DNA of 64,000 nucleotides from Chrysomallon squamiferum (Eukaryota > Mollusca > Gastropoda > Neomphalida > Peltospiridae). Every line of letters starts with the position of its first letter. The first letter of the stretch is position 1. The stretch spans positions 16,029,207-16,093,206 of the forward strand of contig CM022676.1 in NCBI GenBank assembly GCA_012295275.1. Direction: 5' to 3'. Under the pieces are notes generated by a model. The model was not told the origin of the DNA. It saw only the letters and a list, made by a program, of their open reading frames with translations, and made no database searches. Below, piece after piece: positions 12,295-25,941 of the stretch. Position numbers and translations under genes: made by a program.

Positions 12295-12945
12295 GTAAAA
12301 ACACGTGATTTAATTTCGTAAATGTTTCTATTTATATCGAGCAATAGCAAGTGAAATCTACAAGGCACATTTTATCTAGATATAGATTTTCATTAGGAAA
12401 AAGTACATAGTTATTTATTGGTATGAAATCTTAATTCAAAACCCAAATTATTTCCTATTCTAATTTTGTATTTTATGACAACTCTCAACAAATTGCAGTG
12501 ATGTCGTCCTAAATGGTAGGAAAATAAATATGAGCAATATTCTAAACTGATAAATAGTTAGAATATTAATCTGTCTTCTGGTTCTAAAACCTACATTGTC
12601 AGACAGTTTACATAATTCTAAACAACAACAACAACATATATAAATTACCTGACGTCACTGTTCCGTCGCGAAGTCATCAGCTGGATGGTTATACATTACA
12701 ACTGTCATACTTCCTTGCTGTAACAAAAAACTAAATCACACAACTTACTTCGTATTAATTATTGCACAGCAAAACAGATACTCGCTTAAAAAAGATTTCT
12801 ATTTTAATAATAAGATGTCTGTTAAATTTATAGAAAATTATATATCTCTAAATTATTGATTTCCTTTCTTTATCAAATTATTCGTTATTAATACCACGGA
12901 TGCGCATTATAATTCTATATTTCTCAACATTTCTTTAATCTATAC

Positions 12946-13001
<56 letters not shown>
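12946..13001. repeat. (ATT)n microsatellite
   Basis: A pure ATT run in the intron between C halves. Confidence 0.95.
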
Positions 13002-13002
<1 letters not shown>

Positions 13003-13179
13003 TGGGAGGAAGAGAGATAATATCGTCTTTCCCCAACGGAAAATCCAGTTTTTGTATGAGACTTTTTCCTTTAGATATATTTCTTTAACGCATACAAATG
13101 AGCTATATTTTATTACAGTACTTATTTTCTTATGTATATAATATCGATATTATCTGGTATAATAACATACTTGATATTA

Positions 13180-13270
<91 letters not shown>
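13180..13270. repeat. (TA)n microsatellite
   Basis: About 90 bp of pure TA. The IY-repeat frames are artefacts. Confidence 0.97.
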
Positions 13271-13274
<4 letters not shown>

Positions 13275-13672
13275 AAAGGAGATAACTTCATTAGGAAGTG
13301 TAATATATATGAACGACATATTTTTAATGTAAGTAATTAAGATTTTTATTAAAGTAATAACTTGGTTATCCCTTGACTGATTTCGTTCTTAATTATTTTA
13401 AGTCAGGTTTCCAGAAAATCGTAAATAACGTAGTTGCATTTATTTTGCTTTATATAATAACAACTTTTCTATATACAGAAACAAATCACATAGCACTCGT
13501 GTTAATATGTTATATATATATATATATATTTTTTAATATATATTTGTCACCATTTGAAATTTGCCAATATCTATCCCAGTGTTCTAAAATCCTAGGTATG
13601 ATGACGAGCTGATTAAACATTTTCACCGTGGCAATTTTATTTATTATTTTGTTTATCTTTTTTTTTTTTTAG

Positions 13673-13847
13673 TTTCGAAGCTAAATCCACACAGCATCTC
13701 AGTTTGGACAAGGCAGTGGACCTATTTGGCTTGATGGACTTGACTGTAAGGGAGATGAAGAAAGTGTAGACCATTGTTCATACTCTACTTGGGGTGATAA
13801 CAACTGCAGTCATCATCAAGACGTGGGAATCAGATGTCTGAATCGCT
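13673..13847 (+). pseudogene. SRCR type C, second-half exon with 1-nt deletion (copy 1)
   Basis: It begins FEAK after a long T-tract and tag, then loses one base relative to the intact exon at 33035 (AAATCCACACAG here, AAATTCTACACAG there). Everything after is shifted: the correct SRCR frame resumes only if that base is supplied, and the donor CGCT|GTAAGT is kept. It is 175 nt instead of 176. Confidence 0.8.
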
Positions 13848-14990
13848 GTAAGTAGTAATGTATAGAAGTTAACATTTAGTGAACAGACAGTTCAGTGTGA
13901 CAAACTAAATCAGCTTCGAATTTTTTCCACTCCAGTTGCTTCTATTTTTCTTTTCTTTCTGCTGTTTTCTCCGACGTCCGCGGACATTTTCTATGTTTTC
14001 GGTTTGCACGTTGAGATTAGATTTGAAGTTCTGGCTTGGAAAGTGTGTGTGTGGCATGGTGTGTGCGTGTGTGCGTGCGTGTGTAGTCAGTCTCGCAATC
14101 ACATCTATAAATGCACACACACGCATATAGATACATATTTGCTGTTTGTGATATGATTATGTGCGGGTAAGTTTCTGAGTATTTACAGGTGCCATTGCCA
14201 GACTGATATATTCACATACATATATAGATTATATAAAAACGATTGGCATACATATGTGTGTGGTTGTGTCTATGTATGTATATATAAATTCAATAATATT
14301 AATGTTTAAATTTCATTTGTATAAATTAGTGTTTTAATACAATATCTATAGTTAATATATATAAACGAAATATGTCTAATTAAACACACAGTTCCAAAGA
14401 TAAATATGAGTGAAAACTAAGTCTATGAAGGATCAAGGTACGATGTTACTATTCATTGAAACTGAATTGCGGCTACTTCACTAATGTGTCGTTTCACTGA
14501 ACTTTGAATTTCTTGTAGACACACACAATAATTAACTGTTAATGGGTTGTGTCTCTGAAATCACAGATATACTGATCAAAGACACACTGACTAAATACCG
14601 GAATTCACTATGATTTTGTCAGTTTAAAACATATCGAATTTTATATAGAATTGTTACAGCCATTTTTTGTTTTATCGTTGTATAAATTTACAGGTCAAGA
14701 ACACTCCATAACATACATTTACGTCTCTATAGATTATATATATATGTCCTTTACTGCAGTCGGTTATGCACACCTGCGTATGTTTCTGCTACATTTTAGA
14801 TTACTATTAGATTCTCCAAAGCATTTTTATTTATTGTCCGCTATTTTTATTGAGTTTTGAATCCTTCATTTGTTTTGTATTCGAGGTCGAATCTGAATAA
14901 AAATTATATGAATGCAACATTTCAAGTCTTTTGTTTGTGCTAGTTCTACGAAACTTACCTCGTATTGTGAAAGAAGAAGCATTTACTATC
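13848..14990. other. non-coding part of duplication copy 1
   Basis: AT-rich with a short GT-rich stretch at 14041-14085. No exon was recognised. A diverged copy lies at about 57950-59090. Confidence 0.5.
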
Positions 14991-15014
14991 AACCACAAGC
15001 TTATAGATCTTTTA

Positions 15015-15228
15015 TCTCTCTTTCTGAAAGCAACAACATTTATATTGGATATTAAAAATGACATTACGCGACAGAAATTTTGTTTTGTCTACTTTATGTG
15101 TAGCTTGTGAATGGTGTATCGCGAACGTTGGTCACACACTACAAATAAAATATACAAAACAAAAATTATGTCGTGTAATGTCATTTATAATATCCAATAT
15201 AAACGTCTTTGCTTCCAGAAATCGGGAG
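15015..15228. repeat. long imperfect inverted repeat (hairpin), copy 1
   Basis: Left arm about 15015-15110 and right arm about 15132-15228 are reverse complements over roughly 95 nt with scattered mismatches, around a loop of about 20 nt. Both contain TTTATATTGGATATT in hairpin orientation. The arms give related peptides (FILDIxNDITR) when each is read toward the loop. Further copies are at 21999-22212 and 59108-59321. Confidence 0.8.
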
Positions 15229-15449
15229 AAAAGGTTTACGAAGAACTTCTGTAGCAGCAGACACGTTTCAAAACTAACAACTGTGTTTCGTCTCTTAAAG
15301 CACAGAGAAAGGGAAGATTTAACCCTCTGTCTGAGAGAGAAGTCAACAGCGTGTTTATTCCGAACCACGCGGAGTCTTACAATACGACTGATGAAATCGA
15401 TTCTCCTCAGCCAGAACCTCCTCAATTCTGTCACACCTCCCCAAAACAC
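15132..15449 (-). other. conserved block with open frames on both strands, copy 1
   Basis: A 105-codon minus-strand frame (ends include VTELRRFW and DFSLRQRV) and a 141-codon plus-strand frame (15058-15483) overlap here. In all three copies (also 22116-22433 and 59225-59563) both frames stay open, and this block looks less diverged than its flanks. I do not recognise the protein. It could be a non-coding conserved element, an unrecognised repeat body next to the hairpin, or an exon. No family motif supports translation. Confidence 0.35.
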
Positions 15450-16702
15450 TCCCCCCTGTAAATACGCAAACCTATACTTTTAAATAGAATCTAAAACATA
15501 CCATCACAAATGTTCGATATCTGTGAACACGATAACAGTAAATATACATGGATCATGTTACTACTGTTATAAAAATATGATATACAAAATGTCAAAATAT
15601 AAAATGTATCTATATGTCATATCACGTACCGGCGTCACCCTTCACCTAAAATGTTGCAAGAACAACAAGTCGAATTGTATTATGATTTAAACTCAAGACT
15701 TCTTTTCTATCTTTACGGTGTTTGATTCATGAACTCTAAACGCGTTTCTATAATTATTATTATTTTTTTTTTTTATAATTATTATTGTTGTTGTTATTAT
15801 TATTATTATTTTATTATTTCTGTGTCTGTTTGTATCCATCTTTTAAATCACTGACGTCAGACATTTTGTATTGTATTTTTCTTTTAATTATGAACATAAC
15901 ATTTGGACGTCAGCCAACTGTTGTTGCATATTTTGTATGGCAATATTTGGAAGTATGCCAGCTCTAGAATAATGGAAAGTTACGTCGAAGAGAACAATTC
16001 TGTGTGAATGTATGAATGTCTTTGTATGTGTGTATGCACACCTGTGTGACTTATTAGTGAGTCTTTGACAGACATATTTATAATCATAATTTTGTTTTCT
16101 GTGTAGTGAATTATATAATATTCTCACAATCCTTGTTTTAAGATTCCCAAATAAAGCAGAATGTCTGATACATTTTATATTCAGTAAGGTATGATACTAC
16201 CGTAATATTTATTGTGCTGTAGTGTATATTAGGTTTATAAATTCATATTTTTAAGGTTTTTCAATCTTTAGCTGATTAGTGTCAGAAAATGGGGGCAACT
16301 ACGGATCATTATGATTAAGATTATTATTATTATTATTTACTTATTTATTTCTCTGTTTGCATGTTTCTTCGTAGTCACTGCCGTCAGACATTTTGTATTG
16401 TATTTTTTTGTTGTTATAAAAATACAATATTTGGACGTCAGCCAACTGTTTCTGTATATATTTTATAGCAATATTTGGACGTAAGCCAGCTCTACAATAA
16501 TACAACGTTACGTCCAAGAGAACAGCTCTGTGTGAATATATGAATATCTTTGTATGTGTGTATTCACGTAAAACAAATGACAGATAAACAGAGAGAGATA
16601 CATTATTTGTCATTATATTTTTCTTCCGTGAGAATTTGTTACACCTTAGCTACATCTATATTTATCATCTAACGTTTTATAAATTAAATATTTAATTCAT
16701 AC
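15450..16702. other. non-coding part of duplication copy 1
   Basis: It contains short ATT runs at 15760-15820 and 16318-16340. A segment around GACGTCAGACATTTTGTATTG recurs at about 15850 and 16380, an internal direct repeat with a period near 530 bp. Diverged copies occur at 59.6-60.9 kb and 62.8-63.5 kb. No exon was recognised. Confidence 0.5.
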
Positions 16703-16798
16703 CGGAAATTCCTGCCCTGTAAGTGACACCAACACCACAGACATTGTTAGCAACAGCATCAATCTCACCACCACATCGTGTACCATGATGTGTTGTGG
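16703..16798 (-). CDS. furin/kexin-like (S8) protease exon with active-site His, copy 1
   Basis: A 96-nt minus-strand exon between tttgttgcag and TCCG|GTATGA. It reads [18 protein letters not shown], then [14 protein letters not shown]. Proprotein convertases have HGTRCAGE around the catalytic histidine, followed by ANN and CGVGxAYxA, so the match is specific; the Ala after Cys is Gly here. Its entry phase (2 nt, CC) fits the exon at 17460-17512, whose last base is G, giving a joined Ala codon. The exons with the catalytic Asp, oxyanion Asn and Ser were not found, so this is an isolated exon pair, not a whole protease gene. Confidence 0.65.
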
Positions 16799-16996
16799 CT
16801 GCAACAAAATAATGAGAATAGTTTTAATTATACTATTCAAAACTTTACTCTACTTCAAAATCAAAACTGATTACATTATATAAATTCGGTATGAGATTTT
16901 TTATTCAGACTTAGGATATATTTTGTATTATTCATTACTGCCCCAGAAAACAACTGGTAATATTTCAAATCGGGCCATGGATTATGGTTAGTAATC

Positions 16997-17283
<287 letters not shown>

Positions 17284-17459
17284 AGTATATGGATGAAGAA
17301 ATAACAAATAAAGTATCGACTATGTAATGTTGTTTATGATAATAAGATGATGATGATGATGATAGTGATGATGATGTAACGAGAACAAGTACTACCCAAA
17401 TCAAAATGGTTTAACTCAAGGTACACAAAGTTAATAAAAATAACGGACACTGAAGTCAC

Positions 17460-17512
17460 CTTTGTGGTCACTAAGCATAAAATCAGAATCAGTATCATTG
17501 AAATCCCAGCCG
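17460..17512 (-). CDS. furin/kexin-like (S8) protease exon, DFND segment, copy 1
   Basis: It reads GWDFNDTDSDFMLSDHK and ends AAAG|GTGACT. Proprotein convertases have a YDFNDxDxDPxP segment directly before HGTRCAGE, and this exon lies directly upstream of the HGTRC exon on the same strand with matching phase (53 nt). The acceptor (taaataag) lacks a good pyrimidine tract, so the 5' boundary is uncertain and the exon may be a relic. Confidence 0.5.
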
Positions 17513-17560
17513 CTTATTTATAGCTTAATTTTATCTAAAATTACGTGTTTGCCTACCTGT

Positions 17561-19155
17561 TATGAAAGAGTTCTCCGTTTAAACACCACAGGTTACCTGA
17601 AGATAATTGCAAGATGCTTTTCTTTCCAAAATTTCAGTATACCAAGACCGATGTATGAAGAGGTTATACTGAAGACTGTGAGTGATTATCACGATTCTGC
17701 ATGTTTCATCTAGTGGTAATCAGCGAAACCGCATTTTGTACTAAACATATTGAATCACAAAGAGAAAAGAAATAAACAGTTTTTCCTATTCATTTTTTTA
17801 AACCACAGACTCAGTCTATAGAAAAGTAGGCACAAGAATCCCTTAATCACACAATACCTCTAGTACTTATGTTTGTAAAAATGAAACTATAACATGCGCT
17901 TCACCACTATATAGTAACACCGATCACAAACCTGAAAAATATCACATTGAAAGAAAACAGATGAGATTGTGTTTTTTTTTTTTTAAAGTTGCTAAATATA
18001 GTGGGAATGAAGAAGCTCTAGCTATAGTTCTTATTCTACAAACATCAAACAAATATCCATTCATAATTATTATATTCAGTTAGCAAGAACGAAGTGTAAG
18101 TGTGAAGAGAGAAGGAAGAAGACATTACTAACATTCATATTCATTAATTGTTTTATAGCTAAGATTCAGACTGCGCCCATACTGATAAATGACTGCGTAT
18201 CGTAGTCACATTTAGTGCTATTTTGATCAATATCACTAATAATGATTTTTTGATCGTTAATGAACTAATTATTTATATGTGTTTTATATTCAAGAAACCT
18301 GATATCTGGTGATCAGTGAGTCCTTTTGGATGAAACGATTTCATTCGAAAGCTACGTTGATAGGGATCTCAAATGTGCCGTTATTTCCTTTATATGTACA
18401 ACTAAACTTTGGAACTTTTTCACCTTTTGTTTGACCTTACATTTGACTTTGTTACCACGTGATCTTCAAATGACCTCACAATATAAACGTTGCAAAACCT
18501 ATAACATGTTGAGTTCAGTAGTGAAATGTACGTAATAGAGACGTTCTGACACTTGTTAGTGATTTAATATACACACCTGTCATGAGGTTGCACTATTGTT
18601 GGATGCAGCTGATGTTATTTTATTCCATCGTTATATTACGGCTAAAATATAATGTGGCGAATTTAAAATTGTATTCTTACTTTACTTATTTCATTACATT
18701 CTTTGTTGCTTACTCTTGAGGTTGTCATGTCCCTCCTCCTTATTAAATTACACCTCCATAGAACAAAAAAAATAAAATGCCATATACAATTAAAGAAACA
18801 TAATGTGACACATAAAATCTTAGACTTACAAGACAAATGACGAGCAGAACATTTTGGTCAACAAGAAAATGTAATCCAGCAGAAGTAGTATGGAGCACCC
18901 TTCTAACTTATTATTAATACTTTTGCTGTGTTCATAATTGATGTTTAGGGCATATATATATATATACACATTGAGAAACTGCTCATGATATCGTCTAACG
19001 CTTATATTCAAGAAACTAAACATATTTATACCTCAAATCCTGAATTCGCTGAAACTTTTATGAGAACTGATTGAATCCACAGAGATGTTCATATCAGAAT
19101 AGCCAAACAAATGAATCAGTGTTTACTTAATCTCTCTCTCTCTCACACACACACA

Positions 19156-19218
<63 letters not shown>

Positions 19219-19560
19219 TATAACACTTAAACACACCCGTAGCTTATGCCGGTTAGGGTTTCTGGAGTATACACACTGACAAACTATTTTAAATCAACAA
19301 ATAAAGATAGATAGACGTCATATTGGCAGATATATGCACAGGGTATATAAATTGGTAAATAAATATGCATGGATAACTGACATACGTACTTTGCCTTTAT
19401 GTCACACTGACATGCGCCACTTGTAAACTTACATTCTGAAAGATTTTCTTCGATATTCTTTATATCTTTTCTTTATCTATGTCGTACGTTCCATGCCACC
19501 TACTAACAATAAAATACTTTGAAACATGATTACCGTTACAAAATTAAACTTAGTCAGTCA
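17561..19560. other. non-coding part of duplication copy 1
   Basis: It holds one member (about 18534-18770) of a direct repeat whose other member is at about 20054-20320, containing ATATTACGGCTAAAATATAA. A CA microsatellite is at 19132-19211. No other exon was recognised. Confidence 0.5.
19132..19211. repeat. (CT)n(CA)n microsatellite, copy 1
   Basis: A short CT run followed by CA. Its counterpart is at 26101-26175. Confidence 0.95.
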
Positions 19561-19570
19561 ACGAGCTACG

Positions 19571-19579
19571 TATATAAAG
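19571..19579 (+). promoter_or_regulatory. TATA box of first exon, copy 1
   Basis: TATATAAAG lies 57 bp before the ATG of a signal-peptide exon. This is consistent with a start site near 19600 and a short 5' leader. The same box is in copy 2 and in a decayed copy at 31 kb. Confidence 0.65.
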
Positions 19580-19627
19580 ATAGAAATCAGGATCTAAATC
19601 ACAGTAGTTGTGTTTGACCGAGACAAA

Positions 19628-19712
19628 ATGTTCTGTACAGTTTTTATCAAAGAAATGTGTTTAATTCAGTGTATATGGATTTGCTCATTTCTGATATTTA
19701 CAGTCGCTTCAG
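19628..19712 (+). CDS. signal-peptide first exon, copy 1
   Basis: The ATG opens 28 codons starting [11 protein letters not shown] with a hydrophobic core ([11 protein letters not shown]), a plausible secretory signal. The donor is CAG|GTATGT and the exon ends in phase 1, the entry phase of every SRCR first-half exon. The coding part is the same as the copy at 26594. The nearest downstream exon (21182) is an SRCR second half with the wrong phase and a frameshift, so this exon would have to splice to 32713, as an alternative first exon, or be unused. Confidence 0.7.
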
Positions 19713-20740
19713 GTATGTCAGTTTGATTTTTGTTTTGTTTTATTAATATACGTATTAACAGTGACCTACTTAATAATAATGACATTACAAATTATATTCA
19801 CATGCTTATCGGTTAAATTGAATTTCTCTTTTATACTGTCCATTTTATTTATATCTCAGAAGCAGTGAAACATAGAAGTGTGTTCTAAAAAGAATCGTGG
19901 TCTGAGTAATGACTTAAACTGCATCAACAAAACATTCACTGATAAACTTTCGTATATAGCATGTTATTTGCTTAAATGTTAAGTATATTTCCTTACTATT
20001 ATTGACACTCCAATTTTGACATTGTCATAAAAACATTTCAGACCTGTAAAATATACGTTATAGAGACGTGCTGACACTTTTTAGTGATTTAATATACACA
20101 CCTGTAATGAGGTTGCACTATTGTTGGTTGCAGCTTATGTTATTTTATAGCATTGTTATATTACGGCTAAAATATAATGTGGCGAAGTTAAAATTGTATT
20201 CTTACTTTACTTGGGGAATATGACCTGGAATGAAATTTTGTCATATTTTATTACATTCTTTGCTGCTTATTCTTGAGGTTATCATGTTCCTCCTCCTTAT
20301 TAAATTACACCGCCACAGAACAAAAACAATAAAACAAATAAACATGCGAATATACAGGCAAGAAGGAAAACTGTTCCTGGAAAAAATATGCCTTGTCGAG
20401 ACAAGTGGGAACTTGCAGAACCGGTGTTTACCTTCGATCTAAACAGAAGACTGTGGTTAATCGCTGACACTTTTATCATAAGTAATAAGAGTTTGGCTCT
20501 TAGATTTAGTAATATATTATTCTCATTTCTCTTGATGTTGTAACTATGCCGTGTAGTGGTATTTCTAACTGTCTATATGTTCAATACACAAGTCTTAAAA
20601 TTTATAAAAATAATCCTTTTTATTTTCCGGTTATCAATTTTGTCTTCAAACAGGTTTCAACTTAAAGTTTCAACTAGCAATTTGGTTTGCTTTATTTTGT
20701 TTTGTGTAATTATAAATGTATTTCGGAAATAATATATCTC

Positions 20741-20940
20741 NNNNNNNNNNNNNNNNNNNNNNNNNNNNNNNNNNNNNNNNNNNNNNNNNNNNNNNNNNNN
20801 NNNNNNNNNNNNNNNNNNNNNNNNNNNNNNNNNNNNNNNNNNNNNNNNNNNNNNNNNNNNNNNNNNNNNNNNNNNNNNNNNNNNNNNNNNNNNNNNNNNN
20901 NNNNNNNNNNNNNNNNNNNNNNNNNNNNNNNNNNNNNNNN
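20741..20940. other. assembly gap (200 N)
   Basis: Exactly 200 N sit on the junction between the two duplication copies. A round-number gap here means the junction was never read through in this assembly. Confidence 0.99.
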
Positions 20941-21008
20941 ATTATTTTGCTTTTATATCGTAATTTTCTATATACAGAAACAAATCACATACCACTCGTG
21001 TTAATATG

Positions 21009-21046
<38 letters not shown>

Positions 21047-21181
21047 TTTAATGTCACCATTTGAAATTTGCCAATATCTATCCGAGTGTTCTAAAATCCT
21101 AGGTATGATGACGAGCTGATTAAACATTTTCACCGTGGCAATTTTATTTATTATTTTGTTTATCTTTTTTTTTTTTTTTAG

Positions 21182-21356
21182 TTTCGAAGCTAAATCCACA
21201 CAGCATCTCAGTTTGGACAAGGCAGTGGACCTATTTGGCTTGATGGACTTGACTGTAAGGGAGATGAAGAAAGTGTAGACCATTGTTCATACTCTACTTG
21301 GGGTGATAACAACTGCAGTCATCATCAAGACGGGGGAATCAGCTGTTTGAATCGCT
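21182..21356 (+). pseudogene. SRCR type C, second-half exon with the same 1-nt deletion (copy 2)
   Basis: It carries the same missing base as 13673-13847, so the lesion predates the duplication or the two copies are alleles. No first-half exon precedes it within copy 2. The donor CGCT|GTAAGT is intact. Confidence 0.8.
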
Positions 21357-21998
21357 GTAAGTAGTGAAATATAGAAGTTAACATTTAGTGAACAGACAGT
21401 TCAGTGTGACAAACTAAATCAGCTTCGAATTTTTTCCACTCCGGTTGCTTCTATTTTTCTTTTCATTCTGCTGTTTTCTCCGACGTCTTCGGTTTGCACG
21501 TTGAGATTAGAGTTGAAGTTCTGGCTTAGAAAGTGTGTGTGTGGCATGGTGTGTGCGTGTGTGCGTGCGTGTGCACTAAATACCGGAATTCACTATGATT
21601 TTGTCAGTTTAAAACATATCGAATTTCATATAGAATTGTTACAGCCATTTTTTGTTTTATCATTGTATAAATTTACAGGTCAAGAACACTCCATAACATA
21701 CATTTACGTCTCTATAGATTATATATATATGTCCTTTACTGCAGTCGGTTATGCACACCTGCGTATGTTTCTGCTACATTTTAGATTACTATTAGATTCA
21801 CCAAAGCATTTTTATTTATTGTCCGCTATTTTTATTGAGTTTTGAATCCTTGATTTGTTTTGTATTCGAGGTCGAATCTGAATAAAATTCTATGAATACA
21901 ACATTTCAAGTCTTTTGTTTGTGCTAGTTCTACGAAACTTACCTCGTATTGTGAAAGAAGAAGCATTTACTATCAACCACAAGCTTATAGATCTTTTA

Positions 21999-22212
21999 TC
22001 TCTCTTTCTGAAAGCAAAAACATTTATATTGGATATTACAAATGACATTACGCGACAGAAATTTTGTTTTGTCTAGTTTATGTGCAGCGTGTGAAAGGTG
22101 TATCGCGAACGTTGGTCACACACTACAAATAAAATATACAAAACAAAAATTATGTCGTGTAATGTCATTTATAATATCCAATATAAATGTCTTTGCTTCC
22201 AGAAATCGGGAG
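21999..22212. repeat. long imperfect inverted repeat (hairpin), copy 2
   Basis: Arms about 21999-22094 and 22116-22212, as in copy 1. The following conserved open-frame block is at 22116-22433 on the minus strand. Confidence 0.8.
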
Positions 22213-23696
22213 AAAAGGTTTATGAAAAACTTCTGTAGCAGCAGACACGTTTCAAAACTAACAGCTGTGTTTCGTCTCTTAAAGCACAGAGAAAGGGAAG
22301 ATTTAACCCTCTGTCTGAGAGAGAAGTCAACAGCGTGTTTATTCCGAACCACGCGGAGTCTTACAATACGACTGATGAAATCCATTCTCCTCAGCCAGAA
22401 CCTCCTCAATTCTGTTACACCTCCCCAAAACACCCCCCCCCCTTGTAAATACGCAAACCTATACTTTTAAATAGAATCTAAAACATACCATCACAAATGT
22501 TCGATATCTGTGAACACGATAACAGTAAATATACATGGATCATGTTACTACTGTTATAAAAATCTGATATACAAAATGTCAAAATATAAAATGTATCTAT
22601 ATGTCATATCACGCACCGGCGTCACCCTTCACCTAAAATGTTGCAAGAACAACAGGTCGAATTGTATTAAGATTTAAACTCAAGACTTCTTTTCTATCTT
22701 TACGGTGTTTGATTCATGAACTCTAAACGCGTTTCTATAATTATTATTATTATTATTATTTTTATAATTATTATTGTTGTTGTTATTATTATTATTATTT
22801 TATTATTTCTGTGTTTGTTTGTATCCATCTTTTAAATCACTGACGTCAGACATTTTGTATTGTATTTTTCTTTTAATTATGAACATAACATTTGGACGTC
22901 AGCCAACTGTTGTTTCATATTTTGTATGGCAATATTTGGAAGTAAGCCAGCTGTAGAATAATCGAACGTTACATCGAAGAGAACAATTCTGTGTGAATGT
23001 ATGAATGTCTTTGTATGTGTGTATGCACACCTGTGTGACTTATTAGTGAGTCTTTGACAGACATATTTATAATCATAATTTTGTTTTCTGTGTAGTGAAT
23101 TATATAATATTCTCACAATCCTTGTTTTAAGATTCCCAAATAAAGCAGAATGTCTGATACATTTTATATTCAGTAAGGTATGATACTACCGTAATATTTA
23201 TTGTGCTGTAGTGTATATTAGGTTTATAAATTCATATTTTTAAGGTTTTTCAATCTTTAGCTGATTAGTGTCAGAAAATGGGGGCAACTACGGATCATTA
23301 TGATTAAGATTATTATTATTATTATTATTATTTACTTATTTATTTCTCTGTTTGCATGTTTCTTTGTAGTCACTGCCGTCAGACATTTTGTATTGTATTT
23401 TTTTGTTGTTATAAAAATACAATATTTGGACGTCAGCCAACTGTTTTGTATATATTGTATAGCAATATTTGGACGTAAGCCAGCTCTACAATAATGCAAC
23501 GTTACGTCCAAGAGAACAGCTCTCTGTGAATATATGAATATCTTTGTATGTGTGTATTCACGTAAAACAAATGACAGATAAACAGAGAGAGATACATTAT
23601 TTGTCATTATATTTTTCTTCCGTGAGAATTTGTTACAACTTAGCTACATCTATATTTATCATCTAACGTTTTATAAATTAAATATTTAATTCATAC

Positions 23697-23792
23697 CGGA
23701 AATTCCTGCCCTGTAAGTGACACCAACACCACATACATTGTTAGCAACAGCAGCAATCTCACCACCACATCGTGTACCATGATGGTTTGTGG
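23697..23792 (-). CDS. furin/kexin-like (S8) protease exon with active-site His, copy 2
   Basis: A 96-nt exon with the same splice sites as copy 1. It reads [18 protein letters not shown], then [22 protein letters not shown] is closer to the family norm than EIDAVANN in copy 1. The upstream partner exon in this copy is truncated (24407-24444). Confidence 0.65.
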
Positions 23793-23970
23793 CTGCAACA
23801 AAATAATGAGAATAGTTTTAATTATACTATTCAAAACTTTACTCTTCTTCAAAATCAAAACTGATTACATTATATAAATTCGGTATGAGATTTTTTATTT
23901 AGACTTAGGATATATTTTGTATTATTCATTACTGCCCCAGAAAACAACTGGTAATATTTCAATAGTAATC

Positions 23971-24245
<275 letters not shown>

Positions 24246-24406
24246 AGAAAGAGAGAGAGAAGTATATGGATGAAGAAATAACAAATAAAGTATCGATTAT
24301 GTAATGTTGTTTATGATAATAAGATGATGATGATGATGATAGTGATGATGATGTAACGAGAACAAGTACTACCCAAATCAAAATGGATTAACTCAAGGTA
24401 CACAAA

Positions 24407-24444
24407 GCATAAAATCAGAATCAGTATCATTGAAATCCCAGCCG
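24407..24444 (-). pseudogene. truncated protease DFND exon, copy 2
   Basis: GWDFNDTDSDFML is still read, but a deletion of about 43 bp relative to copy 1 removes the 3' end of the exon and its donor. Confidence 0.6.
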
Positions 24445-25902
24445 CTTATTTATAGCTTAATTTTATCTAAAATTACGTGTTTGCCTACCTGTTATGAAAG
24501 AGTTCTCCGTTTAAACACCACAGGTTACCTGAAGATAATTGCAAGATGCTTTTCTTTCCAAAATTTCAGTATACCAAGACCGATGTATGAAGAGGTTATA
24601 CTGAAGACTGTGAGTGATTATCACGATTCTGCATGTTTCATCTAGTGGTAATCAGCGAAACCGCATTTTGTACTAAACATATTGAATCACAAAGAGAAAA
24701 GAAATAAACAGTTTTTCCTATTCTTTTTTTAAACCACAGACTCAGTCTATAGAAAAGTAGGCACAAGAATCCCTTAATCACACAATACCTCTAGTACTTG
24801 TGTTAGTAGAAATGAAACTATAACATGCGCTTCACCACTATATAGTAACACCGATCACAAACCTGAAAAATATCACATTGAAAGAAAACAGATGAGATTG
24901 TGTTTTAAAAAAAAAAAAAAGTTGCTAAATATAGTGGGAATGAAGAAGCTCTAGCTATAGTTCTTATTCTACAAACATCAAACAAATATCCATTCATAAT
25001 TATTATATTCAGTTAGCAAGAACAAAGTGTAAGTGTGAAGAGAGAAGGAAGAAGACATTACTAACATTCATATTCATTAATTGTTTTATAGCTAAGATTC
25101 AGACTGCGCCCATACTGATAAATGACTGCGTATCGTAGTCACATTTAGTGCTATTTTGATCAATATCACTAATAATGATTTTTTGATCGTTAATGAACTA
25201 ATTATTTATATGTGTTTTATATTCAAGAAACCTGATATCTGGTGATCAGTGAGTCCTTTTGGATGAAACGATTTCATTCGAAAGCTACGTTGATAGGGAT
25301 CTCAAATGTGCCGTTATTTCCTTTATATGTACAACTAAACTTTGGAACTTTTTCACCTTTTGTTTGACCTTACATTTGACTTTGTTACCACGTGATCTTC
25401 AAATGACCTCACAATATAAAAGTTGCAAAACCTATAACATGTTGAGTTCAGTAGTGAAATGTACGTAATAGAGACGTTCTGACACTTGTTAGTGATTTAA
25501 TATACACACCTGTCATGAGGTTGCACTATTGTTGGATGCAGCTTATGTTATTTTATTCCATCGTTATATTACGGCTAAAATATAATGTGGCGAATTTAAA
25601 ATTGTATTCTTACTTTACTTATTTCATTACATTCTTTGTTGCTTACTCTTGAGGTTATCATGTCCCTCCTCCTTATTAAATTACACCTCCATAGAACAAA
25701 AAAAAAAAAAAAAAAAAAAATAAAAAAAAAATGTCATATACAATTAAAGAAACATAATGTGACACATAAAATCTTAGACTTACAAGACAAATGACGAGCA
25801 GAACATTTTGGTCAACAAGAAAATGTAATCCAGCAGAAGTAGTATGGAGCACCCTTCTAACTTATTATTAATACTTTTGCTGTTTTAATAATTGATGTTT
25901 AG

Positions 25903-25941
<39 letters not shown>

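Noticed and set aside
13905-14130. Opposed small frames near the GT-rich tract
   Set aside because: Low complexity, and interrupted in the diverged copy at 58.0 kb.
17462-17713. 83-codon plus-strand frame present in both duplication copies
   Set aside because: Its conservation is explained by the recent duplication. The protease-like reading is on the opposite strand, and no motif supports the plus-strand frame.
18326-18535. 69-codon frame conserved in both duplication copies
   Set aside because: The copies are too similar for conservation to be informative. No initiation context, splice context or family motif was seen.
20687-21051. Open frames spanning the N gap
   Set aside because: The frames run through unknown bases and mean nothing.
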